A DNA stretch of 64,000 nucleotides from Dipteris shenzhenensis (taxonomy: Eukaryota > Polypodiophyta > Polypodiopsida > Gleicheniales). Below the pieces are notes generated by a model. The model ran no database searches. It was not told the DNA's origin and worked only from the letters and a program-made list of their open reading frames with translations. The position numbers were made by a program, and so were the translations under genes. Each line of letters begins with the position of its first letter. The first letter of the stretch is position 1. Below, one piece after another: positions 11,842 to 23,734 of this stretch. The DNA is taken from assembly GCA_047967505.1 (NCBI GenBank), contig CM106541.1, one strand, 5' to 3'.

Positions 11842-11949
11842 GATATGGCTGAAAGTACCCTGAAAACATCTCAGGTGTACCCTATAGTACCTAAAGTATC
11901 ATGGTTGCACAAATTCATCCAGATGGATATGCAACCTATGAGAGGACAT

Positions 11950-13799
11950 GAAAACAATGTCATTGTGAATCACTTCACGACCCCCCTTGACATTGTGAGA
12001 ATGTCTCTGATCCCCAAGCCATGTCAATGTCATAAGAAAAGATTTGTTGACAAGGCTTTGGTGAAGATACCGCCACATTGTCCTCAGATGGACAATAGAT
12101 GAGATCAGTGAAGCCATCAGAAATACAATCCCGTACATAATGATAATGATTTTCAATGTGTTTCATGCGAGCATGAAAGACAAGATTGTTGGCTATGGCA
12201 ATGCAACTCTGGCTGTCACAGAAGATAGAGTTTGCTTCGCCATCCTGTGCATGATGCAAGTCATGCAAAAGCTTCCTTAACCACATTAACTCCGTAGTGG
12301 CTGAATTTGCAGCTTTGTACTCTGCTTCACTGGAGAAAAGAGAGACTCGCTCTTGCTTCTTACTGAGCCATGAGATATAGGCTGAACCCAATGAGAAGCA
12401 ATAGCCAGTAGTGGACTGTTTGTTGTCAATGTCCCCTGACCAATCTGAGTCGGTGAAACCACTCAGCTTTAGATCACAATCTGAAGCATAATGCAGGCCA
12501 AGAGAGAGAGTGCCATGGACATATCTGAGAACCCTCTTTGCTGCATTCCAATGTGTGATCGTGGGACAATGCATGAACTAGCTCAAACACCGTGTGGCGT
12601 AGGCAATATCAGGCCGTGTGGAGCATAGATATATCAAACTGCCAACCAACTGCCTGTACAAAGTGCCATCAAACTTTTCAGCAGCATCATGCTTACTCAG
12701 CTTGAGTCCCTTTTCCAATGGAGTAGCCACAGGCTTACAGTTATCCATTTTAAATTTCTGCAACAACCTCTTCGAATACTTTGTCTGTGACATAGAAATC
12801 CCATCACGGGTCTGGAAAAATTCAATGCCAAGGGAATAGTGCAATAGGCCCAAATCTGTCATGTCAAAGTTGTGACATAAAGCAGACTGCACTGCTGTAA
12901 TTTGCTACAAATCACTGCCAGTGAGTATGATGTCATCCACATGTAGTACCAACATGACCAATTCTGATTTTTGCTGCAGAACATACAGATTTGGCTCTGT
13001 ATGAGTGTTGTGACGAAGCCCTAGGAGAGCAAAAACTGATGTATCTTCTGATACCACGCACGAGGTGCTTGCTTCAGCCCATATAGAGCCTTCCTGAGCT
13101 TGCATACCTTGTGCTCTTGTCCCTTCACCTCAAAACCTTGGGGCTGATGTACACAGACCTCCTCTTTACGATCTCCATTGAGGAAAGCGGTCTTGACATC
13201 CATCTAGTACACTGACCAACCGTAAAACGCAGCAAGAGAGATGACAGAACGAATGGTGGTCATCTTGGCCACTGGAGCAAATGTCTCCTCATAATCTATC
13301 CCCTCATCTTGTGCATACCCCTTGGCAACCAAATGGGCTTTGTGTTTCTCAACTGTGCCATCTGAATGGTATTTCACCTTATAAATCCATTTCATGCCAA
13401 CCACATTTTTCCCAATTGGCGCATCAACCAAGTCCCATGTGGCATTTTTCTCAATGGATTTAATCTCAGCTTCCATAGCTTTCTGCCATGCGGGATTATG
13501 CTGAGCATCCTTGAAGCTCTGAGGCTCATTGTCAGCTTCCATCACTGAGGTCATCAAAGCAAAATTGACCTTTTTCTGATTTTTCTGAGTGCTGGCCATG
13601 GTTTTCCCCAAAGTAGGCTGATCCTTAGCATCTTGAATGGTCAACCTTGCCCAACGTGAATGAGGCTGTCTATTCTCATGAGGCTGGCCTCACGACGTTG
13701 ATAATGCCTCCAAACATGAGGCTGTCTATTCTCATTCATTGGCTGCAAATCTGAAACATTTGAGGGAGAGCCATCCTCAACATGTGGCAAGCCATCTGA
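11950..13799 (-). pseudogene. Copia pol: hinge, reverse transcriptase and RNase H
   Basis: In element order: a hinge (13799-13645), the RT start with MKWIYKVKYHSDGTVEKHKA and KGYAQDEGIDYEETFAPVAK (13644-13204), [11 protein letters not shown] and [14 protein letters not shown] (13203-13021), LHVDDIILTGSDL (where the usual motif is YVDD, so Y has become H), GTLYRQLVGSLIYL and TRPDIAYA, and RNase H ([26 protein letters not shown]) ending near 11975. In-frame TAG stops at 13204, 12905 and 12578 (low ends, minus strand) each sit where Q is expected. There is also a frameshift around 13040-13060. The enzyme would have made element cDNA in virus-like particles; this copy is dead. Confidence 0.88.
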
Positions 13800-15140
13800 A
13801 CGAACAGGACTCAACCTGATGACGTCGAATCGAAATGGACTGAGAGGAGTCAAGTCTCTCATAGAATACCTGAGGCCTTACAAGAGAAAGCCAAGCCACT
13901 AAGCCCCATGTCATAAAGAATGGGGAGTGGGCAAAGTGATTGAAAATCCTGGCTAGCCCCATCCAAATCATCCTCGCCTGTCTGCAATCCCATAAGCAAT
14001 GTTGAATAGTCTCCGAAGCAGAGAGGCAATGAGGGCAAGTAGGGTTGAACCTGGATCTCCAAAGGTTCACTGCAATCCCACCATGGATAGAAAGCCAAAA
14101 GAAAAGAGTGATATCTTTTTATTCCTGTGGGATTTCCAGAGTCTCCTCCAAAAGCACCTCTGCAGATTTGCAGTGATATCAAATGTCTCCCAATGAGGAA
14201 CTCTGGAAGGTCTCCAACCTCTACTACTGAGCTGAAATCTCCTGGCATTACTGACCATGTAACAAAAGAAGGGGATGCTCTTCTCTCGATGCCTTGCATC
14301 AATCCACTCCCACTCTCCAGGGTCCCACTGCAAATACCTAATGGGAACTCCCTAGTAGAGCCAAAGCCTCCACGATCTGGTGGAGAGTAGATGCAGTCCC
14401 TAGAATGGTACTAGCATGAACAAACAAACCAAGCCATGGCCAAGAGGACCTGGTTGACCACCACAATTCTAGAGGCAAGAGCCAGCTTGGCTGAGCTCCA
14501 AAAAAGGAGCTTCCTCCTGATGCTCTTCCACATGGGAGCAAACTGCTGTGTGGAAGAAATATCCAAGCTGACCTGGTAGCCCAAATACCTGACTGGAACA
14601 CCCCTCTGAACCCAAGTGAATTCAATATCAAGCCCCCAAATTGGAGTGTCCTCATCACTGATCCAAAAGCCATTGGATTTATGCCAATTTATCTGTGCCC
14701 CCGCCGCCAAGCAAAATAAATCCAATGCTGTCCTCAAAGAAGTGAGCGTCTGTGGAGTGGCATCCAAGTAAACTGCTATGTCATCTGCCAACTCACTGTC
14801 AAGTAGCTCCTCTTCCCTTCTAATGGGAAGTCTCAGCCCAAAGATGTCAGCTTGAGATCTAACATAGATACTCATAGCTTCGGCCACGAACAAAAAAAGA
14901 AAAGCCGCAAGGGGGCATCCCTGACGGACTGATCTGAAAATCTGCAATCTCTCACCCCTTACCCCACCAATAAGTACCTGGCCGTGGGCTGATTTGTACC
15001 AAGAGGAAACACCTCTGATCCAAGCATCAGTAAAGCCAAAACATAGAAGGGTGCCCTTCAAAAAACCCCAATCTACTCTGTCATTTTCTCAAAATCCAGG
15101 AGTAGAATGGCCAGATTCTGGCCGCTCTCTGCATGACCCA
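13800..15140 (-). pseudogene. LINE ORF2 piece inside Copia, internally deleted
   Basis: The piece encodes RT (FGFTDAWIRGVSS, RQGCPLAAFLFLF, ADDIAVYLDA) joined at about 14385 to the later WDPGEWEWID / zf-RVT region. Roughly 900 bases are missing relative to the full LINE (about 7350-8240 there). It has neither the LINE 3'UTR nor an A-tail, and both edges pass directly into Copia sequence. At the right edge the shared AAGCTT (15137-15148) is present in both partners. This looks like a recombination or template-switch product rather than a normal LINE insertion. Confidence 0.82.
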
Positions 15141-15445
15141 CTCTAAAGCTTCATTAACCACATTTACTCCGTAGTAGCTGAATTTGCAGCTTTGTACTCT
15201 GCTTCACTGGAGGAAAGAGAGACTCGCTCTTGCTTCTTTCTGAGCCATGAGATACAGGCTGAACCCAATGAGAAGCAATAGCCAGTAGTGGACCATCTGT
15301 CGTCAAATGTCCCCTGACCAATCTGAGTCATTGAAACCACTCAGCTTTAGATCACAATTTGAAGCATAATGCAAGCCAAGAGAGAGAGTGCCATGGACAT
15401 ATCTGAGAACCCTCTTTGCTGCATTCCAATGTGTGATCATGATCC
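15141..15445 (-). pseudogene. Second copy of Copia RNase H segment
   Basis: This duplicates the RNase H segment at about 12277-12560 ([36 protein letters not shown]) with scattered differences. On its element-strand upstream side it is fused directly to integrase (junction HGIM|ITHWNAAK at about 15445) in an open 90-codon frame (15303-15575), so the whole reverse transcriptase is missing between the two domains. Confidence 0.82.
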
Positions 15446-16631
15446 CATGTTGCTTCAAAAATCCCTGGAATGCATGTGACATGTACTCTCCCCCTCTATC
15501 TGAGTTGAATGTTCCAATTCTAGAAATTGTTTGGTTCTCAGCCATAGCTTTGAACTCCCAAAACCAATAGAACACCTCAAATTTTTCCTTTATGAGAAAA
15601 AGCCATGTGAACCTGGAGAAGTCATTATAAAGGTCACAAAGTACCTTGCTCCTCTATGCGTGGGAATAGTCATGGGGCCACATACATCACTGTGCACTAT
15701 CTGCAACACTCTGGTTGCCTTGACCCAATTCTTGCCTTGTTTATTGAATGGCAAGCAATGCAATTTGCCAAGTGCACACCCCTCACACACTTCATTTGCT
15801 GGTTGCTGTAATTTTGGCATTCCCTGAGTGATATTATTGTTGTACAAGTGGACAATGCCCTATGATGGACATGTCCAAACCTAGCATGCGATAAATAAGC
15901 CTGGGAATTGTTTGCTATAGCCAATACCTTCTTATCATAAGGCTGAGCATCAAGCTTGTATAAGCCTCTGTCATATGTGCCTGTTGCTACGACCTCATAC
16001 CCTTTCTTTGGATCCTTGATCCTGCATTGGTTATCCTGAAATTCGACCAACATATGTTGATCATGGGCAATGTTTGAAATTGAATTCAGATTTTGCCTTA
16101 AATTTGGAACATACCAAACATCTCAGATATACTTAACTTTCCCATTATCAAGCTGAATGGGGATGTGCCCAATTCCGATGATGTCTTGAGAGGCATCATT
16201 GGCACATGTAACCTGTCTGCCATGACAGGTGTGATGCTCTCAAACCACTCCTAGCGAGGAGTCATGTGCTTAGTAGCACCACTGTCGATATACCATGTAT
16301 CACTTGCAACAAGGGAAGCATCCCCTGATTGATTTTCAGCATTCAAATCCCCCCTGGCATCCATCTTCTCATTAAATGCAGCAAACAAAAAATCTCTATA
16401 ACCTTGGGCAAGATGAGATTCATCATGTGCATCTCAAGCATGAGTTTCAGTGGGGGCAACAAAATTACCGCTGGATCTGTCCCTTTGCCTCTTCTTTTCA
16501 TTGGCAATCCTTTTCTGACACTCTGCGATGTAATGCCATGGCTTCTTGCAATAATTGCATTTGCCCTTTTTTTTTTTTTTGCTTGAACTGCTTGCATTCC
16601 CCTCCTTGGGCTGAGTTGTATGGCTATGTTT
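15446..16631 (-). pseudogene. Copia integrase, protease and zinc knuckle
   Basis: Reading leftward from 16631: a CCHC knuckle CNYCKKPWHYIAEC (about 16520-16560; G changed to W before H), protease around WYIDSGATKHMTP (about 16255-16300), the pre-integrase HH-CC region (about 15700-16050, with ARFGHVHHRALS and CEGCALGKLHCLPF), and integrase motifs HSDVCGPM and NSDRGGEYM. The integrase stops before its catalytic glutamate because it is fused to RNase H at 15445. Several stops and shifts are present. It continues across the LINE insertion into gag at 17211. Confidence 0.82.
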
Positions 16632-17196
16632 TTTTTTTTTCATGAAAAAGACTTCTATTAAGTAAGAACAAAAACCCGCGAGAGCAAGCTCAAAGCGGAA
16701 TACATCATGAAATCATGAGGATAATAAAAAACCCCCTCAGAGTGAGGTGGAAAGAAACCAAGGCTGAGGCTGAAAGTGCCATCTCAACCCTGTAGTAGAT
16801 TCAGAGAAGAAAGGAGAATCCTTCCATTCCCTGAAGAAAGAAGCCCTCCTAGCTGAGGCTGCACGGGAGTCCCCCTGCATACCCGTCCATACGGCCATCA
16901 GAGTGTGTACGATGTCTGTCCAGATACTAGCCAATGTGTGCGAGGGATGAACCTGAGTACCCTCCATAGCCTCTGTGCATCTGGATCTCCAGATATGCCA
17001 GGCTGCTATGCTCGCTATAATCTCCCAAGAAGTATCCACAGAGGCATGTACAGCTGTAAAGGACGGTGTGTAACCACATCCAACGAGCAGAGCTCAACCC
17101 GATGATGTCGAACTGAAATGGCCCGGGAGGAGTCAAGTCCCTCATAGAAAACCTGAGGTCCTGTAAGAGAAAGCCAAGCCACCGAGCCCCAAGTCA
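16632..17196 (-). mobile_element. 5'-truncated LINE insertion with TSD
   Basis: The LINE tail region (AAWHIWRSRCTEAMEGTQVH...LRWHFQPQPW) with 3'UTR and T-run at the low end. It is flanked by the 14-base duplication GTATGGCTATGTTT at 16618-16631 and 17197-17210. The uninterrupted Copia sequence at about 28845-28860 confirms the empty site. This is a textbook target-primed insertion into Copia gag. Confidence 0.93.
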
Positions 17197-17210
17197 GTAT
17201 GGCTATGTTT

Positions 17211-17945
17211 TGGCTCAAACTTTTTCTGAAATTTGCCTTCTCCACCCATGGCAAGCGCTTGCTCACCCTAACGAGAGGCTTTGGCAAAATTTGAGCATCT
17301 CTCCTCTTCCTGCAACAAAAGCCCAACTAACTCCTCGAACGAGAGTGGGGCTGCCCTGAGAACAATGGTCAATGAAGTGACGAATGTGCCATATGAGGGC
17401 GCTAAGCTATTGAGAGTAATAGAGACGAGCTTCTTGACTTCTATTTCCTCATCAATACTTGCGAGATGATCACGTAGATCAGTGATCTTGGCAATATGAT
17501 CAGTGATGGCCTGGCCTTCCTGCATCTCAAGATCCTTGAGCTGATTTGTCAAGGCAATGGCTCTTGCCTCATTCCTAACATGATACATGTTTGCCAATCT
17601 TTCCCATGCTACCTTTGCATCCTTGCATGACTTGATAGTCATCATAATGTGCATCTTCACATTTGTGGCAATCAAAAACATCGCGTGGGCACTGCGGCGA
17701 TCAAACTTCTTCTGCTCCTCTATCGCAGGAGGGATTGTAGCAGTCTGCTGTGTCTAAGTCTGACCCGAAGAAGCTGTGCTGGATGTAGATGAGCCTGCTA
17801 GCCTCACCTCATCCCTACTAACAATATCCTACAAGCCCTTACCAACCAAGATGTTCTTAAGCATGAATGACCACAAGGCATAGTTTGGTCCATCCAGCTT
17901 GTCACCCTCGGACAAATTGCCAAAACTGTCTGAAAGAGTCGACAT
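17211..17945 (-). pseudogene. Copia gag
   Basis: Capsid-type (UBN2-like) protein. The start codon on the minus strand is at 17945-17943 (MSTLSDSFGNLSEGDKLDGP), followed by MFLIATNVKMHIMMTIKSCK, AWERLANMYHV, LKDLEMQEG and LRAAPLSFEELVGLLLQEEE. It resembles the intact gag at 28084-28821. A stop lies near 17756 and the 3' part is split by the LINE at 16632-17196. Confidence 0.85.
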
Positions 17946-18797
17946 GATGCAAAATGGGATACCCACAAGCTGCAAATGTACCTGCAAAAAGAATTACAAG
18001 TCCCAAAATTGCAACTGGCTGCAAATGTGCCTGCAAATCCCAAACTAATATTGGCTGTAAATGCAATGTACGACTGGCTGCTTTGAAATGCCACTGACTG
18101 CACAATGCAATCACTACAAAAATGGCATCATCCAATCACTACACTCTGCTGCAATCTGAAGTGCAATCCCAAACTGAAAATGCACAACCCAAATCTTAAA
18201 GAGCGCACCCACGAGTGTTCAAATGCATCCAACGGAGCTCAAAAGCATCCACAACTGTAAAGTAACTGCAAATGCGCCCAACAATGCAGAGTATCTGCAA
18301 ATGCACCTGAGAGTGCAAGAGTATGGGCTGCGAAAACAGTCCCGAAGCGAAATACACAGCTCAAAACACTTACTGAAAGTGCACCTTGGCCCGAAACACC
18401 TGCAAAACAGTCCACTGACTGTGTGGGCAAGTTGGAGATGACAAAGGAGCAGAAGTGAGCTGTTTGGAACTGAATGAAGCTGTCAGGAGTACTTCTGAAC
18501 ACAATACATATGTAGAGAAGAGCCTGGAGAAGTATGGAGACGCTTGGAGCTGCTGGGACACACCCGGGAGAGACTGGAGCTGAAAAAGGTCCAGATTTGA
18601 GCAAAAACGCCCAAAAACAGTCGAAAACTGCTAGAATCGCCTTCTAACAAGTCGTATGGGCTCAAAATCACGTTCCGACAAGTCGTATAGACTCATGGCA
18701 CTGTCGCGCAACTGTACAAACAAATACATATGGACAGTATGGACAGAAAAAAAAAGGGGGGGGGTATCACTTGAAATGGTGCGAGACAGATTTGTTT
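17946..18797 (-). other. Copia leader, inner part
   Basis: Noncoding leader between LTR and gag, rich in TGCATTTGCAG-like words and containing two copies of an ACAAGTCGTA motif (about 18648 and 18685). It is continuous with 21529-21736 once the LINE is removed. The same arrangement occurs at 27050-28083 (plus) and, diverged, at 41791-42841 (minus). Confidence 0.7.
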
Positions 18798-21515
18798 TTT
18801 TTTTTTTTTTTCCCCATGAAAAAGACTTCTATTAAGTAAGAACAAAAACCCGCCAGAGCAAGCTCAAAGCGGAATACATCATGAAATCATGAAGATAAAT
18901 AAAAAACCCCTCAGAGTGAGGTGGAAAAAAGCCAAGGCTGAGGCTGAAAGTGCCATCTCAACCCTGTAGTAGTTTCAGAGAAGAAAGGAGAATCCTTCCA
19001 TTCCCTGAAGAAAGAAGCCCTCCTAGCTGAGGCTGCATGGGAGCCCCCCTGCATACCCGTCCATACGGCCATCAGAGTGTGTACGATGTCTGTCCAGATA
19101 CTAGCCAATGTGTGCGAGGGATGAACCTGAGTACCCTCCATAGCCTCTGTGCATCTGGCTCTCCAGATATGCCAGGCTGTTATGCTCGCTAGAATCTCCC
19201 AAGAAGTATCCACAGAGGCATGTACAGCTGTAAAAGGACGGTGTGGTACCACATCCAACGAACAGGACTCAATCCGATGACGTCGAACCGAAATGGCCCA
19301 AGAGGAGTCAAGTCCCTCATAGAAAACCTGAGGTCCTGTAAGAGAAAGCCAAGCCACCGAGCCCCAAGTCATAAAAAGTGGGGAATGGGCAAAGTGACTG
19401 AAAATCCTGGCTATCCCCATCCAAATCAATCTCGCCTGTCTGCAATCCCATAAGCAATGCTGAATAGACTCTGAAGCAGAAAGGCATCAAGGGCAAGTAG
19501 GGTCGGCTCCGAATCTGGACCTCCAAAGGTTCACTGCAATCCCTCCATGGATAGAAAGCCAACAAAAGATAGTGATCTTTCTATTCCTGTGGGATTTCCA
19601 GAGCCTCCTCCAGAAGCACCTTTGCTGATCCACAGTAATACCAAAAGTCTCCCAATGAGGAACTCTAGAGGGTCTCCAACCTCTACTACTGAGCTGAAAT
19701 CTCCTGGCATTACTGACCGTGTAACGAAAGAAGGGGATGCTCTTCTCTCGATGCCATGTGTCAATCCACTCCCACTCTCTGGGGTCCCACTGTAAATACC
19801 TGATGGGAACTCCCCCATAGAGCCAGAGCCTCCAAGACCCGGTGGAGAGTAGCCGGGGGTCAGGGTCTAAGAACCACTCTGAATCTGATCCCTGCATCAA
19901 AAGACCTACAACCCTGATAGGCTGAAAAGCAGACTTAAGCAAGATGTCCTCTGTGGACCTGAGCAATCTGCCACCATCCTGGACACTAAAAACCAAAGCA
20001 TCCTCCTGTGCATCTCGGAAAGCTAAGACCTGAAGTGGAACCCCGCCTCTCGAGAAAGTACCTGCCCAAGTGGAGGAAGTGAGTGGCATATCATCTGTGT
20101 CTATCCAAACCTCTGGAAGGGCTGCCTCAATCTGCAAGATCCTCCCTGCACTCCCTCTGAGATGTCCTGTCAACCTTGATTTGGTTTCCTCTGGAAGCCT
20201 ATGGAAAGCTTTCCAAGACCCCAAAGAAGAAGCAGGTCCCCTCTCCCACCTGGCCCACTGCATGTAGAGTGAGGCACCCAGTGGCCTGCCAAGATCATCT
20301 AAAATATTGTCATTTCACATGATGGGTTGCCTATCAATCTCTTCCCGGGAGGAAGGAGGAATCCTCCGAAGAGTGCTTCTGAAACTGGCCCAAGCTTTCA
20401 GAATGGCAACCATGAGAGGGGACGAAGGTGACCTGAGGTGTGCTGTGGTGAAGATCCATCTAACACTGCTCATCCAGCCTCCTCCTGAGGAAGGTGTGCA
20501 CCTCTGTATGCTGCTGATAAGAAAGTCCTTCCACGGTTCCTGTTCTGGCATAAGTCCTCGCACCACCATCTTGCAAAGTAAAGCTCTGCACTGTAAATCT
20601 GGATCAATAATATTGAGACCCCCATCCTGTGTAGGGAGGATGAGGGTCTCCCAAGCCACCCTGGCTAAGGCATCTGCTGTGCCATCAAGCCCACTCCAGA
20701 GAAAGTTCCTGATCGGTCTTTTGAGCTGAATGATGCAGTCCCTAGAACGGCACCAACATGAACATACAAACCAGGCTGTGGCCAAGAGGACCTGGTTGAC
20801 CACCACAACTCTAGAGGCAAGATCCAGCTTGGCTGAGCTCCAAAAGAGAAGCTTCCTTCTGATGCTCTCCAAAACGGGAGCAAACTGCTGCGTGGTAGAA
20901 ATACCCAAGCCGACCTGGCAGCCCAAATACCTGATAGGCACACCCCTCTGAACCCAAGTGAACCCTATGTCAAGCCCCCAAACTGGAGTGTCCTCATCAC
21001 TGATCCAAAAGCCATTGGATTTATGCCAATTTATCTGCGCCCCTGCCGCCAAGCAAAATAAATCCAATGCTGTCCTGAAAGAAGTGAGCGTCTGTGGAGA
21101 GGCATCCAAATAAATTGCTGTGTCATCAGCCAACTCACTGTCAAGTAGCTCCTCTTCCCTTCTGATGGGAAGTCTCAGCCCAAAGATGTCAGCTTGAGAT
21201 CTAACATAGATACTCATAGCTTCGGCCACGAACAAAAAAAGGAAAGGAGCAAGGGGGCATCCCTGACGGACTGATCTCGAAATCTGAAATCTCTCACCCC
21301 TTACCCCACCAATAAGTACCTGGCTATGGGCTGATCTGTACAAAGAGGAAACACCTCTGATCCAAACATCAGTAAATCCAAAGCGTAGAAGGGTGCCCTC
21401 CAAAAAACCCCAATCTACTCTATCATAAGCTTTTTCAAAATCCAATAGTAGAATGGCAAGATTCTGGCCACTCTGCATGGCCCACTCTGAAGCTTCCCAG
21501 AAAGAAAAAATGTGG
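18798..21515 (-). mobile_element. 5'-truncated LINE insertion with TSD
   Basis: A 2.7-kb LINE lacking everything before the middle of RT. The 387-codon frame at 20315-21478 carries FEKAYDRVDW, RQGCPLAPFLF, ADDTAIYLDA and the CIIQLKRPIRNFLWSG stretch that shows the unbroken sequence at the frameshift of the LINE at 2546. The rest (18911-20263) holds zf-RVT and tail with stops. It is flanked by GACAGATTTGTTT at 18785-18797 and 21516-21528; the empty site is seen in the Copia leader at about 27243-27255. Its T-run is 18794-18811. Confidence 0.93.
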
Positions 21516-21528
21516 GACAGATTTGTTT

Positions 21529-21736
21529 GTATGCGAGCAACTCAGAAATTTCGAAAAACATCGAAATCGGACCTCAAAAGGTAAAAAAACAGCCACTGGA
21601 CTGTTGGAGCTACTTGAAACGAACGCTAGAGAGTTGAATGTGACAACCAGGGACGTGGATTGGAGCACTAAGCTTGCGGGAGTTTGGAAGCAAGCGCGGG
21701 AATGGGCTCTAGAGACGGAAGCGCTCTGATACCAAA
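21529..21736 (-). promoter_or_regulatory. Copia leader start and primer binding site
   Basis: The minus strand reads TGGTATCAGAGC at 21734-21723, just inside the LTR end. This matches the 3' end of initiator Met tRNA, the usual primer of Copia elements. Confidence 0.85.
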
Positions 21737-21920
21737 TGTATGAACAAAGTGGAGACATGTTCTGAACACAAGTGAGCAAGAGTGCACACACAAGAAAGCT
21801 CCAATAGAAATGTTCAAATGAAACAATACAAGTACTTCGTATATATAGTATCCAAGTACTACTGGTCAACCATAGGGTTGACTTTATGCCTACAACACCA
21901 TATCTTTGTAATCTCTTACA
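21737..21920 (-). repeat. Copia 5' LTR, subfamily 1 (184 bp)
   Basis: Near-identical by eye to 11644-11827, with TGTAAGAG...TTCATACA ends on the element strand and a TATA-like ACTATATATACG. The outer edge abuts a LINE fragment directly. Confidence 0.88.
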
Positions 21921-22785
21921 TGCCTTGGTCAGAATCTCTTAACAAGTCGCCAGAAGTATGATAGGCCTTCACTGGGACACTAGATTTATGTAACCTCCTT
22001 TTGGGATAAGGTGGATGAGACCCTCTGTGAGCGACCCAGGCATCTCACCAGAGTCCCAAATGCCTTGCAGCGCTGATGTAATGTAGTCTCCAATCATATC
22101 CCAAAATGCAATGAAAAAAGAAGGGGTGAGGCCATCCGAACCTGGGCACTTGCCCTTGTGAAGGGCTGAAAGTGCAGTCCTAAACTCTGTGTTGGTGAAA
22201 GGTGCATCAAGCAAAACATGCATATCCGGTTTGACCAACCAAGGGATGCTCTGCCAAATAACCTGTCTAGCATCCTCTCTATCCCATGTGTCAGGATCAA
22301 CAATAAGAAGGGCGGCATAAAATTCTGAAGCTATGCGCATGACATCATCTGGATCTGTCTGTAAAACCCTATGTGAGTCAATAAGCTGGGATACACTCTC
22401 TCTACTATGTCTAGGGCCAAGAGTAGAGAAAAAGTGTTTATTGACTCTACCACCCATCTAAATCCAGAAGGACTCCCGTGCATGAAAGGCATACTCTGCT
22501 CTCTGATCAAGCAATATCTGCTGATGAGCCCTTGCTGTAGCAAGGCGCTCCTGAATCCAAGCATTTGAAGGCCGTTTCGCTCTTCCTTCTGCAAAGCTAC
22601 CAACTGTTGGTGAACACCAATCTCATGTTTGAGAATATCTCATCTCCTGGTACAAGTAACCGAGAGGTAGAAGTCGCTAATACCAGAAAGGGCAGCAGCT
22701 ACATGTGATGGAAATGGCTGCCCACCCTGGACATGAGAAACCCATATCTGTAGGGTTGCCTCTATAAGGTCCTCCTCTGTCTCTC
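21921..22785 (-). pseudogene. LINE ORF2 fragment (endonuclease/RT linker to RT start)
   Basis: Corresponds to about 5620-6484 of the full LINE (GGRVNKHFFSTLGPRHSRES, FTNTEFRTALSALHKGKC, LIHLIPKGG). It has no tail. One side touches the Copia LTR at 21920 and the other runs into a Copia hinge at about 22786, so it is again a LINE piece enclosed by Copia sequence. Confidence 0.85.
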
Positions 22786-23240
22786 TAATATAGGCTGATC
22801 TTTAGCATCTGCAAGTGTCAAACAAGCCCATCTATGAACTGAATTCTCAGCTGTTCGGCTGGGAATAGCATCTGGAAGTGCATTTGGAGTAACATTCTTT
22901 GCATGGCGCTGATAATGCTTCCAAATATTGGGCTGTCCCTCCCCATGAGGTGGCTACAAATCTGAAACATTCGAGGGAATAGAACCCTCAACATGTGGCA
23001 ACCCTGCTGGAGTCTGAGAGGTAGAGGGAACATCAACTAGAGACCCCAAATAAGCATCATTCCTCAAACTGAATGATGTTCAAATGTGTATCATCACATG
23101 GAGGCAACTCCTCATTGATGGGTTTCATGCTATCATACTCTACAAACAAAACATCCTTGCTATCATTACTTTCCTTGTGGCTGGATAATAAATCCTAAAG
23201 CCTAGTCTTTTCTCTTCCTCTAGTGTCTCAGAAATGAGCT
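22786..23240 (-). pseudogene. Copia hinge and integrase C-terminal remnant
   Basis: On the minus strand this encodes TLADAKDQPI, a hinge with PHVEGSIPSNVSDL, SKDVLFVEYDSMKPINEEL and a GFRIYYPATRKVMIA region typical of the C-terminal part of Copia integrase. Frames are shifted. It represents the part of pol that is missing from the composite at 11644-21920. Confidence 0.7.
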
Positions 23241-23262
23241 CTTTCATTCTTCGGCACATGAG

Positions 23263-23490
23263 CTGCTGCTGCTCCTCGACTCCCTAGCTGCCCCCACTCC
23301 TCCCCTCCCTGCCTCCCCTCTCCCTCCTCTCTCAGCCTCTCCTTGCCTCCCTCCCTTGGCCCCCTTCCCCCTCTCCCTCAGCCCTCTCTCCCGCCTCTAC
23401 ACCCACCCCTTCTCCCACTGACCCCCCTTCCCCGCCCTCTACACCCGCCTCCTTTCCCCGCTCTCTGAGCCCTCTCCCCCGCCCTCTACC
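23263..23490 (+). repeat. Pyrimidine-rich scrap like LINE 5'UTR
   Basis: Begins GAGCTGCTGCTGCTCCTCGA and continues as CTCCCC-rich text, as at 2598 (plus) and 57512 (minus). No ORF1 follows. Confidence 0.55.
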
Positions 23491-23734
23491 CTCGTGTTAC
23501 AATAGAGACACCCCACACAGTTGCTATCTTCAAGCATTGACCACATGTTGACCATGTGTTAACACAGGTCAGCCACACGACCTGAGGGGTTGAACACGTG
23601 GGTTCATCCAAGAGTACTATTCGAGGCGACCATGCATCGATACATGTCAACCACAGGTCAACCAAGAGTACCATGCCCAAGGCAATCTCATGAAGAGCTG
23701 CACACATGGAGAGTGAGCTTAGCACATGAAGCAA
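23491..23734. other. No recognised feature
   Basis: About 240 bases with repeated TTGACCACATG / TTGACCATGTG words; nothing could be assigned. Confidence 0.4.

Larger units (their letters stand above)
11644..21920 (-). mobile_element. Composite Ty1/Copia element with nested LINEs
   Basis: A minus-strand Copia structure bounded by 184-bp LTRs of the same subfamily (3' LTR 11644-11827, 5' LTR 21737-21920). Between them, in element order from the right: primer binding site, leader, gag, zinc knuckle, protease, integrase, a second RNase H copy, a LINE piece, hinge, reverse transcriptase, RNase H and polypurine tract. Two LINEs (16632-17196, 18798-21515) are later insertions with target-site duplications. 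The piece at 13800-15140 and the doubled RNase H do not fit a simple insertion, and the flanks show no matching 5-bp duplication (GAAGT against TGCCT), so this is probably a recombinant of two elements. Confidence 0.8.
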
